This document shows positions 1 through 5,765 of a stretch of DNA of 6,456 bases, in pieces; position 1 is the stretch's first letter; every line of letters begins with the position of its first letter. A model generated the notes under the pieces. The model did not search any database, had not been told where the DNA came from, and was given only the letters and a program-made list of their open reading frames with translations. The position numbers were made by a program, and so were the translations under genes. Origin of the DNA: Ilumatobacteraceae bacterium (lineage in GTDB: Bacteria; Actinomycetota; Acidimicrobiia; Acidimicrobiales; Ilumatobacteraceae); contig SKSP01000272.1 in assembly GCA_007122945.1 (NCBI GenBank), positions 1 through 6,456 on the forward strand, written 5' to 3'.

Positions 1-118
1 CGTTGGACTTGCCGCTGCCGTTCGGGCCGACCACGACGGTCACGCCCGGCTCGAGCGCCAGGGTGGTCGACTCGGCGAACGACTTGAAGCCCTTCAGGGT
101 GAGACTCTTCAGGAACAC
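1..118 (-). CDS. smc: Chromosome segregation ATPase SMC, N-terminal fragment (cut by window edge)
   Basis: This is the first 39 codons of an SMC ATPase, which with ScpA/ScpB compacts and segregates the chromosome. The peptide begins VFLKSLTLKGFKSFAEST, the classic SMC start, and continues to a complete Walker A P-loop, GPNGSGKS, at residues 31-38. The window edge falls just after it, so the hinge, coiled coils and Walker B are not visible. I chose the GTG at 118-116 because the family's conserved KSLTLKGFKSF block follows immediately. Only a weak GGGA lies upstream, and the frame stays open further up without any SMC-like residues. The start is 49 bp past the mutM stop on the same strand, so co-transcription with mutM is likely. 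The rnc-mutM-smc order is common in actinobacteria. Identity is very secure despite the short fragment. Confidence 0.95.
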   Translation of the reverse strand, partial: MFLKSLTLKGFKSFAESTTLALEPGVTVVVGPNGSGKSN

Positions 119-167
119 GGTTCCCGCGACGCTAGTGCGCGGGCGCTCGGGAGCACCGCTTCTCGCG

Positions 168-1046
168 TCAGCGCTGGCAGCGCGGGCAGTAGTGCGTGGA
201 GCGCTGGGCGATGACGATCCGGCGGACCCAGCCCACCCCACAGGTCGTGCACCGCTCGCCCGTCCGGCCGTACACGCGATGAGCGTCCTGGTAGCTGCCG
301 GCGCCGCCGAACAGGTCGACGTACTGGGCGTCGCGCAGCGACGAGCCCCCGGCGTCGATCGCCGCCGCGAGCACCTCGACGATCGCCGTGTGGAGGCGCG
401 CCTCAGCGGGCGGGTTCAACGTGTCGGACGTCCGGTCCGGCCGGAGCCGGGCCGCGTGCAGGATCTCGTCGGCGTAGATGTTGCCGATGCCGGCGATCAG
501 GTGCTGGTCGAGCAACAGGGCCTTGAGCTGCCGCGACCGGGGCCGCACCAGCTCCCGCAGCTCGCGTCGGGTGAACGGGTCGGCCACCGGGTCGATGCCG
601 AGTCGGGCGAGCTCGGGGACCTCGACCGCGACGTGGTCCGGGTCGAACACGACCATCTCGCCGAACGTGCGCGGATCGACGAACCACAGCTCGACCGGTC
701 CGTCGCCGAGTACGCCGTGGACGGCCGCACCGGGCGGCCGGGCCGACAGGTGGGCGACGACGTGGGTGTGCGGCGGCCGGGTCGAGCCCGGGCGGGCGAC
801 GAGCAGCTGACCGCTCATCCGGAGGTGCACCATCAGCTCGTCACCGCTGTCCAGCGGGCACCGGATGTACTTGCCACGTCGTTCGGCGGCGAGCACGGTC
901 GTGCCGGTGAGTCCGTCGACGAGCGCCGCCCGGGAGGTCCTCCGCACGACGCGCTCGCGGCCCACCTCCACGTGCTCGACCCGGCGCCCGACGGCGAACC
1001 GCTCGAGCCCTCGGCGGACGGTCTCGACCTCGGGGAGCTCGGGCAC
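168..1046 (-). CDS. mutM: Formamidopyrimidine-DNA glycosylase (Fpg/MutM)
   Basis: A bifunctional base-excision repair enzyme that removes 8-oxoguanine and formamidopyrimidines from DNA and nicks the abasic site. The 292-residue product starts MPELPEVETVRRGL, giving the catalytic Pro and Glu after Met removal. The conserved lysine is in RRGKY (K59), the intercalation-loop region in HLRMSGQL and DPRTFG (about 74-129), and the helix-two-turn-helix with GIGNIYADE at 186-194. A C-terminal zinc finger has C266, C269, C287 and C290, with the conserved QR (282) in QRSTHYCPRC. All expected catalytic and zinc residues are present. Compared with the E. coli type, about 14 extra residues (101-118, Pro/Ala/Gly-rich) sit before the FVDPRTFG strand. 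The start is GTG, only 3 nt after the rnc stop, with no clear Shine-Dalgarno sequence, suggesting translational coupling to rnc. Confidence 0.97.
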   Translation of the reverse strand: MPELPEVETVRRGLERFAVGRRVEHVEVGRERVVRRTSRAALVDGLTGTTVLAAERRGKYIRCPLDSGDELMVHLRMSGQLLVARPGSTRPPHTHVVAHLSARPPGAAVHGVLGDGPVELWFVDPRTFGEMVVFDPDHVAVEVPELARLGIDPVADPFTRRELRELVRPRSRQLKALLLDQHLIAGIGNIYADEILHAARLRPDRTSDTLNPPAEARLHTAIVEVLAAAIDAGGSSLRDAQYVDLFGGAGSYQDAHRVYGRTGERCTTCGVGWVRRIVIAQRSTHYCPRCQR

Positions 1047-1049
1047 GGC

Positions 1050-1817
1050 TCAGTCGGCGGGATCGGCCGGCGGGGGGACCGGTCCGGCACGGTCGGCCTC
1101 GGCGTCGAGCGTCCGCCATGCCGCCGCGGCGGCCGCCTGCTCGGCCGTCTTCTTCGACCTGCCGTCGCCCTCGCCGCACCGCCGCCCGTCGACGAGCGCG
1201 TGCGCGCGGAAGCGCTTGGCGTGATCGGGCCCCTCCGACGTGACGTGGTACTCGGGGGCACCGAGGCCGAGCCGGACCGCCAGCTCCTGCAGCCGCGACT
1301 TGTGGTCGAGTTGATCGAGCGTGTCCACGGCGTCCAGCAGACGCGGGCCGACGAACCGTTCCACCAGGTCGTACGCGGCACGCGGGCCGCCGTCGACGTA
1401 CACCGCACCGAGCACCGCCTCGAAGGCGTCCGACAGGATCGACGGCTTCTCGCGCCCGCCGGCGGCGTCCTCGCCCTTGCCGAGCAGCACGTGGGCACCG
1501 ATGTCGAGCTCGGCGGCGACCTCGGCGAGCGCGTTGGCGTTGACGACGCTCTTGCGGAGGTCGGTCAGCGCCCCTTCGGGCAGGTCGGCGAACCGGTGGT
1601 ACACCAGATCGGCCACCACCCAACCGAGCACGGCGTCGCCGAGGAACTCGAGCCGCTCGTTGCTCTCCGCGCCCGGCGTCTCGGCGACCCACGAGCGGTG
1701 CGCCATCGCCCGACGCAGGACCGCCGGGTCGGCGAAGCGGTGACCGACTCGATCGGCCAGCGGCGTCGGGTCCGGGGCGGGCGCCGTGGCGCGGCGACGC
1801 GCGGCCGACGACGACAT
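1050..1817 (-). CDS. rnc: Ribonuclease III
   Basis: A double-strand-specific endoribonuclease that processes rRNA precursors and structured mRNAs. The 255-residue product has the family signature NERLEFLGD at residues 53-61, with metal-binding E57 and D61. The second catalytic pair is in SDAFEAVLG (D130, E133). A double-stranded RNA-binding domain spans about 171-238, from DHKSRLQELA through EGDGRSKKTAEQAAA. The first 20 residues form a Ser/Ala/Pro-rich tail and the last 15 a Pro-rich tail, both plausibly disordered. The ATG at 1817 is preceded by GAGGCG six bases upstream and lies 23 bp after the acpP stop. Placement between acpP and mutM/smc matches the widespread acpP-rnc-smc linkage. Confidence 0.97.
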   Translation of the reverse strand: MSSSAARRRATAPAPDPTPLADRVGHRFADPAVLRRAMAHRSWVAETPGAESNERLEFLGDAVLGWVVADLVYHRFADLPEGALTDLRKSVVNANALAEVAAELDIGAHVLLGKGEDAAGGREKPSILSDAFEAVLGAVYVDGGPRAAYDLVERFVGPRLLDAVDTLDQLDHKSRLQELAVRLGLGAPEYHVTSEGPDHAKRFRAHALVDGRRCGEGDGRSKKTAEQAAAAAAWRTLDAEADRAGPVPPPADPAD

Positions 1818-1840
1818 CGTGGACGCCTCGTCGGCGGCCC

Positions 1841-2137
1841 TCAGGCCCCGCGGGTACGTTCGTGGACGTAGTCGACCGCGTCGCGCACGGTCTTCAGGTC
1901 CTCCAGGTCCTCGTCCTCGATGCGGAACCCGACGGTGCGGTCGGCGAGCTCCTCCTCGAGCGCCTCGACGAGCTCGATCAGGGCGAGCGAGTCGGCGTCG
2001 AGGTCGTCGACGAACGACTGGCCCTCGGAGATCGAGGACGGCTCGATCTCGAGGATGTCGGCGAGCCGGTCGCGGACGATCTCGAAGATCTCGTCACGAC
2101 CCAGCGGGCCCTGTTCCACATGCGTCTCGGCAGGCAC
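1841..2137 (-). CDS. acpP: Acyl carrier protein
   Basis: The small acidic carrier that holds growing acyl chains on a 4'-phosphopantetheine arm during fatty-acid synthesis. The attachment site is the DSL motif in DDLDADSLALIELVEALEEE; the serine is residue 50 if translation starts at 2137. The protein is strongly acidic and predicted to be helical, as expected. From the GTG at 2137 it has 98 residues, longer than the usual 77-85, with an N-terminal tail before GRDEIFEIVRDRL. A second GTG at 2119 would give 92 residues. Neither start has a well-placed Shine-Dalgarno sequence. I prefer 2137 because a -10-like hexamer ends 8 nt upstream, which would give a leaderless or nearly leaderless mRNA. 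A 135-codon reading from 2248 would overlap the end of plsX and is unlikely. It lies between plsX and rnc, which supports the housekeeping fatty-acid role over a secondary-metabolism ACP. Confidence 0.92.
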   Translation of the reverse strand: MPAETHVEQGPLGRDEIFEIVRDRLADILEIEPSSISEGQSFVDDLDADSLALIELVEALEEELADRTVGFRIEDEDLEDLKTVRDAVDYVHERTRGA

Positions 2138-2145
2138 GGTCGCCG

Positions 2146-2151
2146 AGTGTA
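2146..2151 (-). promoter_or_regulatory. Candidate -10 element for acpP (TACACT)
   Basis: Read on the minus strand, the 85-bp gap between plsX and acpP contains TACACT, a good match to the actinobacterial housekeeping -10 pattern TAnnnT. It ends 8 nt before the proposed GTG start of acpP. No convincing -35 hexamer is present; the nearest candidate, TTCCTC, sits 18 nt upstream and matches poorly. If used, it would let acpP, rnc and mutM be transcribed independently of plsX from an mRNA with almost no leader. This is inferred from sequence alone. Confidence 0.4.
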
Positions 2152-2222
2152 CCCACCCGGTGCCGACGCGAGGAACTGCGGCTCGGAGCGCCCCCCGACG
2201 GTTGCGGGAGACGGATCCGACG

Positions 2223-3203
2223 TCAGGTGCCGGCCGCGATGGCGGCACGGATCTCGCCGACCATGTCGGCCTCGACCATCTCGCGGGCGACCTGGATGCC
2301 GTTCAACATCGCCCGCTCCGACGACGAGCCGTGCGAGATGATGCACACGCCGTCGACACCGAGCAGGATCGCCCCGCCGTAGGTCTCCGGATCGAGCGTC
2401 TCGTACAGGGGGAGCAGCGCCGGCATGAGGGCGTCGGCGTGCTCCTCGTAGCTCGGATCGGAGGCGAACGCGTCGAGCAACGCCCGCACGACGGTCTTCA
2501 TCGCCCCTTCGAGCGTCTTCAGCACGACGTTGCCGGTGAAACCGTCCGTCACGACCACGTCCGCGGTGTCGGTCATGATGTCGCGACCCTCGACGTTGCC
2601 GATGAACTCGATGCCGGAGGCCGTCACGAGCAGTTCGTACGCCTCCTTGCGGAGCGAGTCGCCCTTGCCGGGCTCCTCACCGATCGACAACAGGCCGACC
2701 CGCGGCGTGGTGATGTCGAAGCGGTGGCGGGCGTACACCGTGCCCATCTGGGCGAACTGCACGAGCCAGTCGGCTTGCACCTCGGCGTTCGCGCCGGCGT
2801 CGAGCAGCACGGTCGGGCCGGCGCCGGGGACCGGGATCGGCGTGGCGATGGCGGGACGGCTGACACCCTTGATGCGACCCATCCGGAGCAGCGCCGAGGC
2901 CATGGTGGCCCCGGTGTTGCCGGCCGAGATCATCGCGCTCGCCCGGTCGTCGCGGACCGCCTCGGCGGCCCGGACGAGGGTCGAGTCCTTCTTGCGGCGG
3001 ACGCCCTGGGCGGCGTCGTCGTCCATCGCGATGACCTCGCTCGCGGCGATCACCTCGAGCGGGCCGACATCGACCCGGTCGGCCAGGTCGGCGGGGCCGA
3101 CGAGCACGACGGGCACGCCGGCGTCGTGGGCGGCCCGGGCGCCGGCGACGATCGTGCCGGGCGCGTGGTCGCCGCCCATGGCGTCGACCGCGACGGGGAG
3201 CAT
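2223..3203 (-). CDS. plsX: Phosphate acyltransferase PlsX (acyl-ACP:phosphate transacylase)
   Basis: A peripheral membrane enzyme converting acyl-ACP plus phosphate into acyl-phosphate, the acyl donor for PlsY in the first step of phospholipid synthesis. The 326-residue product has the usual family length. Recognisable blocks in order are VAVDAMGGDHAPG (4-16), SAGNTGATMASAL (93-105), LLDAGANAEV (133-142), GLLSIGEEPGKGD (170-182), GNVEGRDI (202-209), VTDGFTGNVVLKTLEGA (218-234) and YGGAILLGVDG with the C-terminal HGSS (275-294). The ATG at 3203 puts VAVDAMGGD at the N-terminus as expected. Its ribosome-binding site is poor, but the start lies only 16 nt past the rpmF stop, so translation is probably coupled. 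The reading frame is open far upstream across rpmF and DUF177, but that stretch is not PlsX-like. Confidence 0.97.
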   Translation of the reverse strand: MLPVAVDAMGGDHAPGTIVAGARAAHDAGVPVVLVGPADLADRVDVGPLEVIAASEVIAMDDDAAQGVRRKKDSTLVRAAEAVRDDRASAMISAGNTGATMASALLRMGRIKGVSRPAIATPIPVPGAGPTVLLDAGANAEVQADWLVQFAQMGTVYARHRFDITTPRVGLLSIGEEPGKGDSLRKEAYELLVTASGIEFIGNVEGRDIMTDTADVVVTDGFTGNVVLKTLEGAMKTVVRALLDAFASDPSYEEHADALMPALLPLYETLDPETYGGAILLGVDGVCIISHGSSSERAMLNGIQVAREMVEADMVGEIRAAIAAGT

Positions 3204-3219
3204 CAGCGGCCGCTGGCGA

Positions 3220-3399
3220 TCAACCGACGTCGACGGCGACGCGGTTCTTGTACCAGCCGCACTGCGGGCAGACCGTGTGCGGGGTCTTCGCGGCGCCACA
3301 GCGCGGGCACACGCTTCGCGCAGGGGTGCGCAGCTTCCACGCGCTCGCCCGACGGCTGCGGGTCTTCGACTTCGATGTCTTCTTCTTCGGAACGGCCAC
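3220..3399 (-). CDS. rpmF: 50S ribosomal protein L32 (zinc-binding type)
   Basis: A small protein of the large ribosomal subunit. The 59-residue product begins VAVPKKKTSKSKTRSRRAS, the hallmark L32 N-terminus. It carries a zinc ribbon CPRC-x9-CPQC (C31, C34, C44, C47), so it is the cysteine-containing (zinc-dependent, C+) form, not a cysteine-free paralogue. The GTG start at 3399 has a strong AGGAG eight bases upstream, one of the best ribosome-binding sites in the window. It lies between DUF177 and plsX; the DUF177-rpmF-plsX arrangement recurs across very distant bacteria. Confidence 0.97.
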   Translation of the reverse strand: MAVPKKKTSKSKTRSRRASAWKLRTPARSVCPRCGAAKTPHTVCPQCGWYKNRVAVDVG

Positions 3400-3502
3400 C
3401 GCTCGTACTCCTCGTGTGGGGTCACCCGGCGTCGGACACGGGCCGCCCCACGATATCGGCCCGCTCGGCGAACCGGAACGTGTCCGCCGTCGCGCGGACC
3501 CG
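3400..3502. other. 103-bp noncoding gap between the DUF177 gene and rpmF, with two GC-rich inverted repeats
   Basis: This is the largest noncoding gap inside the minus-strand cluster. Arms 3482-3487 and 3494-3499 (GTCCGC/GCGGAC, 6-nt loop) and arms 3439-3445 and 3457-3463 (CGGGCCG/CGGCCCG, 11-nt loop) are perfect inverted repeats. Neither is followed by a T-run on the minus strand. They could act as a U-tract-less terminator or attenuator after DUF177, or as a leader structure for rpmF. A weak TAnnnT match (TATCGT on the minus strand) lies in the loop of the second repeat, without a recognisable -35. Short GC-only stems are common by chance in DNA this GC-rich. Confidence 0.35.
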
Positions 3503-4027
3503 TCAGCCGTCGCCGGGGTCGGGCACGTCCAGGTCGTCGAGGGCGGCCCAACGCTCGTCGCGGACCGTCGTGTCGCATCCGCACGGGGCGACGTTGCGGT
3601 CGGCGCCGCAGGCCGGGCAGATACCCGCACAGTCGCCTCGGCACAGCGGTGGCGGATCGGCGAGCGCGAGCACGACGGCGTCGCGCACCATCGGGAACAG
3701 GTCGAGTGCATCCGGGCCGATCTCGAACGCCTCCTGGTCGACGACCTCCTCCTGGTACAGCTCGTCGATCCGCATCACCTGGTGTCGGTCGACGGCGACG
3801 AGGCAGCGCCGGCACTCGTCACCCCACCGCACGGCGACGTCGCCGGTGACGACGATGCCGTCGACGGTCGAGGTCGCGACCAGCTCGATCGCGATCGGCG
3901 CGCCGATCCGATCGTCGACGACCTCGAGCTGCTCGCCCGACAGGGCGACGTCGACGGTCCGCGTGACACCCGGTCGGCGGCGCAGCTCGACGGTGTTGAC
4001 GCGCAGGGCGCGACGGCCGGCGTCCAT
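3503..4027 (-). CDS. DUF177/YceD family protein, cysteine-rich
   Basis: A 174-residue member of the YceD/DUF177 family, which is almost always encoded directly before rpmF; family members have been linked to 23S rRNA accumulation. The N-terminal half is beta-rich, including DVALSGEQLEVVDD and a GDVAVRWGDECRRCL segment. Eight cysteines follow a metal-binding-like pattern: C72/C75 (CRRC), C129/C133/C137/C140 (CRGDCAGICPAC) and C149/C151 (CGC). The GD-C-x-G-x-CP-x-CG block is the family signature. The ATG at 4027 has a strong GAGGAGG seven bases upstream, which overlaps the stop codon of the preceding gene (TGAGGAGG) and implies tight coupling. The molecular function here is not proven by sequence; an rRNA or large-subunit assembly role is inferred from the family and the L32 neighbour. 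Confidence 0.88.
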   Translation of the reverse strand: MDAGRRALRVNTVELRRRPGVTRTVDVALSGEQLEVVDDRIGAPIAIELVATSTVDGIVVTGDVAVRWGDECRRCLVAVDRHQVMRIDELYQEEVVDQEAFEIGPDALDLFPMVRDAVVLALADPPPLCRGDCAGICPACGADRNVAPCGCDTTVRDERWAALDDLDVPDPGDG

Positions 4028-4039
4028 GCCCCGACCTCC

Positions 4040-4624
4040 TCAGCGGTCCTGGTCGAAGAAGCCCTTGGTCAGATCGTCGTCCTCGTCGATCTCCGGGGCG
4101 TGCACGACGTTGCCGATCGAGAGCTTCTGGCGGCCGGCGGCGACGGTCTTCTGGAGCCGGTCGAGCAGGATCTCGAAGCTGCCGAGACGTTGGTCGAGGA
4201 AGTCCTCGGTCTCGAGCTTGAGCCGGGTGGAGTCGTTCTGGGCGGTGTCCATCACCTGCCGGGCGCGCTGCTCGGCGGCGCGGACCACCTCGGTGCGCTG
4301 CACCATCCGCTCGGCCTGGACGCGAGCGGCCTCGAGCAGCTCGTCGGCCTCGCGCCGGGTCTTGGAGACGAACTCCTGACGCTCCTTGATCATCCAGCGC
4401 GCCTCACGCAGCTCGGCGGGCAACCGGTGCAGGGCCTCCTCGAGCAGCTCGATGATCTCGTCGCGGTCGATCCGGGGCGACGACGACAGCGGCATGGTCG
4501 GCGCGGTCGCGATGATGTCGACGGCGCGCCGCAGCAGCGTCTCGGCATCGCCGACGTACCCGCCCGGGGTCCCGGGGTCGGGGTAGTCCTCGTCGATCTC
4601 GTAGTCGTCGTCGTAGTTGCTCAT
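4040..4624 (-). CDS. DivIVA-like coiled-coil protein, probable SepIVA-type septation factor
   Basis: A 194-residue acidic, mostly helical protein. Residues 1-13 are a very acidic, Asp/Tyr-rich tail (MSNYDDDYEIDED). A long helical, coiled-coil-prone region runs from about 53 to 166 and is rich in Glu, Arg, Gln and Leu with few helix breakers. The end is acidic again (EIDEDDDLTKGFF). No enzyme motif, signal peptide or membrane segment is visible. Similar coiled-coil proteins between coaD and DUF177 in actinobacteria are annotated as DivIVA-like or, misleadingly, as ATP synthase subunit B-like. From memory, the mycobacterial protein in this genomic position is the septation factor SepIVA, so position and architecture suggest a role in septum placement or cell-wall growth. 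The ATG overlaps the coaD stop as ATGA, with AGAAGG a few bases upstream. The family call is fairly good; the precise function is inference. Confidence 0.75.
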   Translation of the reverse strand: MSNYDDDYEIDEDYPDPGTPGGYVGDAETLLRRAVDIIATAPTMPLSSSPRIDRDEIIELLEEALHRLPAELREARWMIKERQEFVSKTRREADELLEAARVQAERMVQRTEVVRAAEQRARQVMDTAQNDSTRLKLETEDFLDQRLGSFEILLDRLQKTVAAGRQKLSIGNVVHAPEIDEDDDLTKGFFDQDR

Positions 4625-5136
4625 GCGTCCTTCTCGCTGCTGCGGACCGGCCCGAATCTATCGGCGAGCGCGGCCGCCACCGGTGCGGTCACGAGGTGAT
4701 CGATCCGACCGCCGTGGGCGGCGATCTCGCGCACGAACCGACTGCTGATGTGCCCCAGCTCGGGCGCGCACGGCACGTACACGGTGCGGATGCCGGTCAC
4801 CTGGTGGTTGTTGTGCGCCATCTGTTGCTCGATCTCGAAGTCACCTGCGGTGCGCAGGCCCTTGACGATGAAGTCGGCGCCGGCCCGCTCGGCGGCCTGC
4901 ACGGCGAGTCCCTCGTGCAACTCGACGACCACCTCGCCCGGGCGCCCGGCGCGATCGCCGAGGCTGGCGCGGATGAGCTCGACCCGCTCGTCGGGGGTGA
5001 ACGACCCGGACGGCTTCGACGGGTTGTGCATGACGGCGACCACCACCCGTCCGAACAGCTCGGCGGCCTGCTCGACGACGTCCAGGTGCCCGAGGTGCAC
5101 GGGGTCGAAGCTTCCCGGGATCAACACGGTGGCCAT
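4621..5136 (-). CDS. coaD: Phosphopantetheine adenylyltransferase
   Basis: Transfers AMP from ATP to 4'-phosphopantetheine to give dephospho-CoA, the penultimate step of coenzyme A synthesis. The 171-residue product has the nucleotidyltransferase motif at the start, PGSFDPVHLGHLDVV (7-21), with the HxGH residues H14 and H17. VKGLRTAGDFEIEQQMAHNN follows at 91-110, then the C-terminal ISSRFVRE (130-137), a variant of the ISSTxVRE motif. It ends in a 4-nt ATGA overlap with the next gene. The ATG at 5136 is the only start that places the nucleotide-binding loop correctly. Its ribosome-binding site is weak; a TAnnnT-like TACCGT lies 9 nt upstream, so a short-leader promoter is possible but unconvincing. 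The rsmD-coaD pairing is widespread in bacteria. Confidence 0.97.
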   Translation of the reverse strand: MATVLIPGSFDPVHLGHLDVVEQAAELFGRVVVAVMHNPSKPSGSFTPDERVELIRASLGDRAGRPGEVVVELHEGLAVQAAERAGADFIVKGLRTAGDFEIEQQMAHNNHQVTGIRTVYVPCAPELGHISSRFVREIAAHGGRIDHLVTAPVAAALADRFGPVRSSEKDA

Positions 5137-5153
5137 GGTCGGTCCACGGTAGT

Positions 5154-5170
5154 GCGGCCGACCGGGCCGC
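5154..5170 (-). terminator. Small GC-only hairpin in the rsmD-coaD gap
   Basis: Within the 70-bp gap after the rsmD stop, GCGGCC (5154-5159) and GGCCGC (5165-5170) form a perfect 6-bp stem with a 5-nt loop. No T-run follows on the minus strand. It could be a weak U-tract-less terminator or attenuator, or a chance structure in GC-rich DNA. It sits 18 to 34 nt upstream of the coaD start and touches the weak TACCGT promoter-like hexamer (5146-5151). Confidence 0.25.
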
Positions 5171-5206
5171 CCGCGTGACCCGGCGACCACCTTCGGCCCC
5201 GACGCG

Positions 5207-5734
5207 TCAGACCGGGTCGGGTCGCTCGAGGAACGTGACCCACGTACGGCCGTACCGCTTCTCGCGCACGACCTCCCATCCCGGGGGCGCGGTGACCGGA
5301 CGGGCGGCCTCGGCGACGACGAACGGGGCCCGCACCCGGTCGAGGAATCCGGCCCAGAACGCCTCGTCGGTCTCGTAGGGCGGGTCGGCGAACACGATGT
5401 CGACGTCGAGCGACCCGGCGTGGGCGTTGGCATCGCCGGGGACGACCGTCGACCGATCGTCGACGCCGAGCTCCGCGAGGTTTCCCCGTAGGACGGCGAC
5501 GGCGGTGCGGTCGCGCTCGACGAACGTGCAGTGGTGGGCGCCCCGGGAGAGCGCCTCGATGCCGAGCGCACCGCTCCCGGCGAACAGATCGGCGACGCGG
5601 GCGTCGACGACGAGGCCGAGGCTGCCGAGCGCGTTGAAGGTGGCCTCCCGGACCTTGTCGGTGGTCGGTCGGGTCGAGCCGCCGGGCGGCGCCTCGATCC
5701 GTCGGCCCCGAAGTTCTCCCGCCACGACGCGCAC
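5207..5734 (-). CDS. rsmD: 16S rRNA (guanine(966)-N(2))-methyltransferase RsmD
   Basis: An S-adenosylmethionine-dependent methyltransferase that modifies G966 of 16S rRNA in the small-subunit decoding region. The 175-residue product shows the family blocks in order: the N-terminal RVVAGELRGR (2-11), RPTTDKVREATFNAL (22-36), the SAM-binding motif I DLFAGSGALGIEALSRGA (49-66), the catalytic DPPY (117-120) and the C-terminal KRYGRTWVTFL (159-169). The start is GTG at 5734, since the conserved RVVAGE stretch follows it directly; an AGGG lies seven bases upstream. It is the first gene of the minus-strand run, 70 bp ahead of coaD. Its start is only 31 bp from the start of a divergent small gene, so its promoter must lie in or beyond that gene's 5' end. 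Confidence 0.96.
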   Translation of the reverse strand: MRVVAGELRGRRIEAPPGGSTRPTTDKVREATFNALGSLGLVVDARVADLFAGSGALGIEALSRGAHHCTFVERDRTAVAVLRGNLAELGVDDRSTVVPGDANAHAGSLDVDIVFADPPYETDEAFWAGFLDRVRAPFVVAEAARPVTAPPGWEVVREKRYGRTWVTFLERPDPV

Positions 5735-5765
5735 GTCCTCACCCTACGGCGGGCAGACTGGGAGC

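Noticed and set aside
3..1871. Plus-strand open frame of 622 codons across smc, mutM and rnc
   Set aside because: It is antisense to well-recognised genes. The product is Arg/Gly/Val/Asp-rich with no domain, and long antisense frames are expected in GC-rich DNA with strong third-position bias.
3204..3815. N-terminal extension that would make PlsX 530 residues
   Set aside because: The extra frame overlaps rpmF and DUF177 in another phase and is Arg/Pro-rich. The PlsX fold starts at the ATG at 3203, with the usual family length.
1920..4379. Plus-strand open frame of 819 codons across acpP to the DivIVA-like gene
   Set aside because: Antisense shadow of five real genes, made of low-complexity Ser/Arg/Thr-rich sequence with no recognisable fold or ribosome-binding site.
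3248..4699. Plus-strand open frame of 483 codons antisense to rpmF, DUF177, the DivIVA-like gene and the coaD end
   Set aside because: Same codon-bias artefact; its acidic Val/Asp/Leu-rich composition mirrors the complementary codons of the real genes.
5137..5742. N-terminal extension that would make CoaD 373 residues
   Set aside because: It overlaps rsmD in another phase and has no domain; CoaD is complete from the ATG at 5136.
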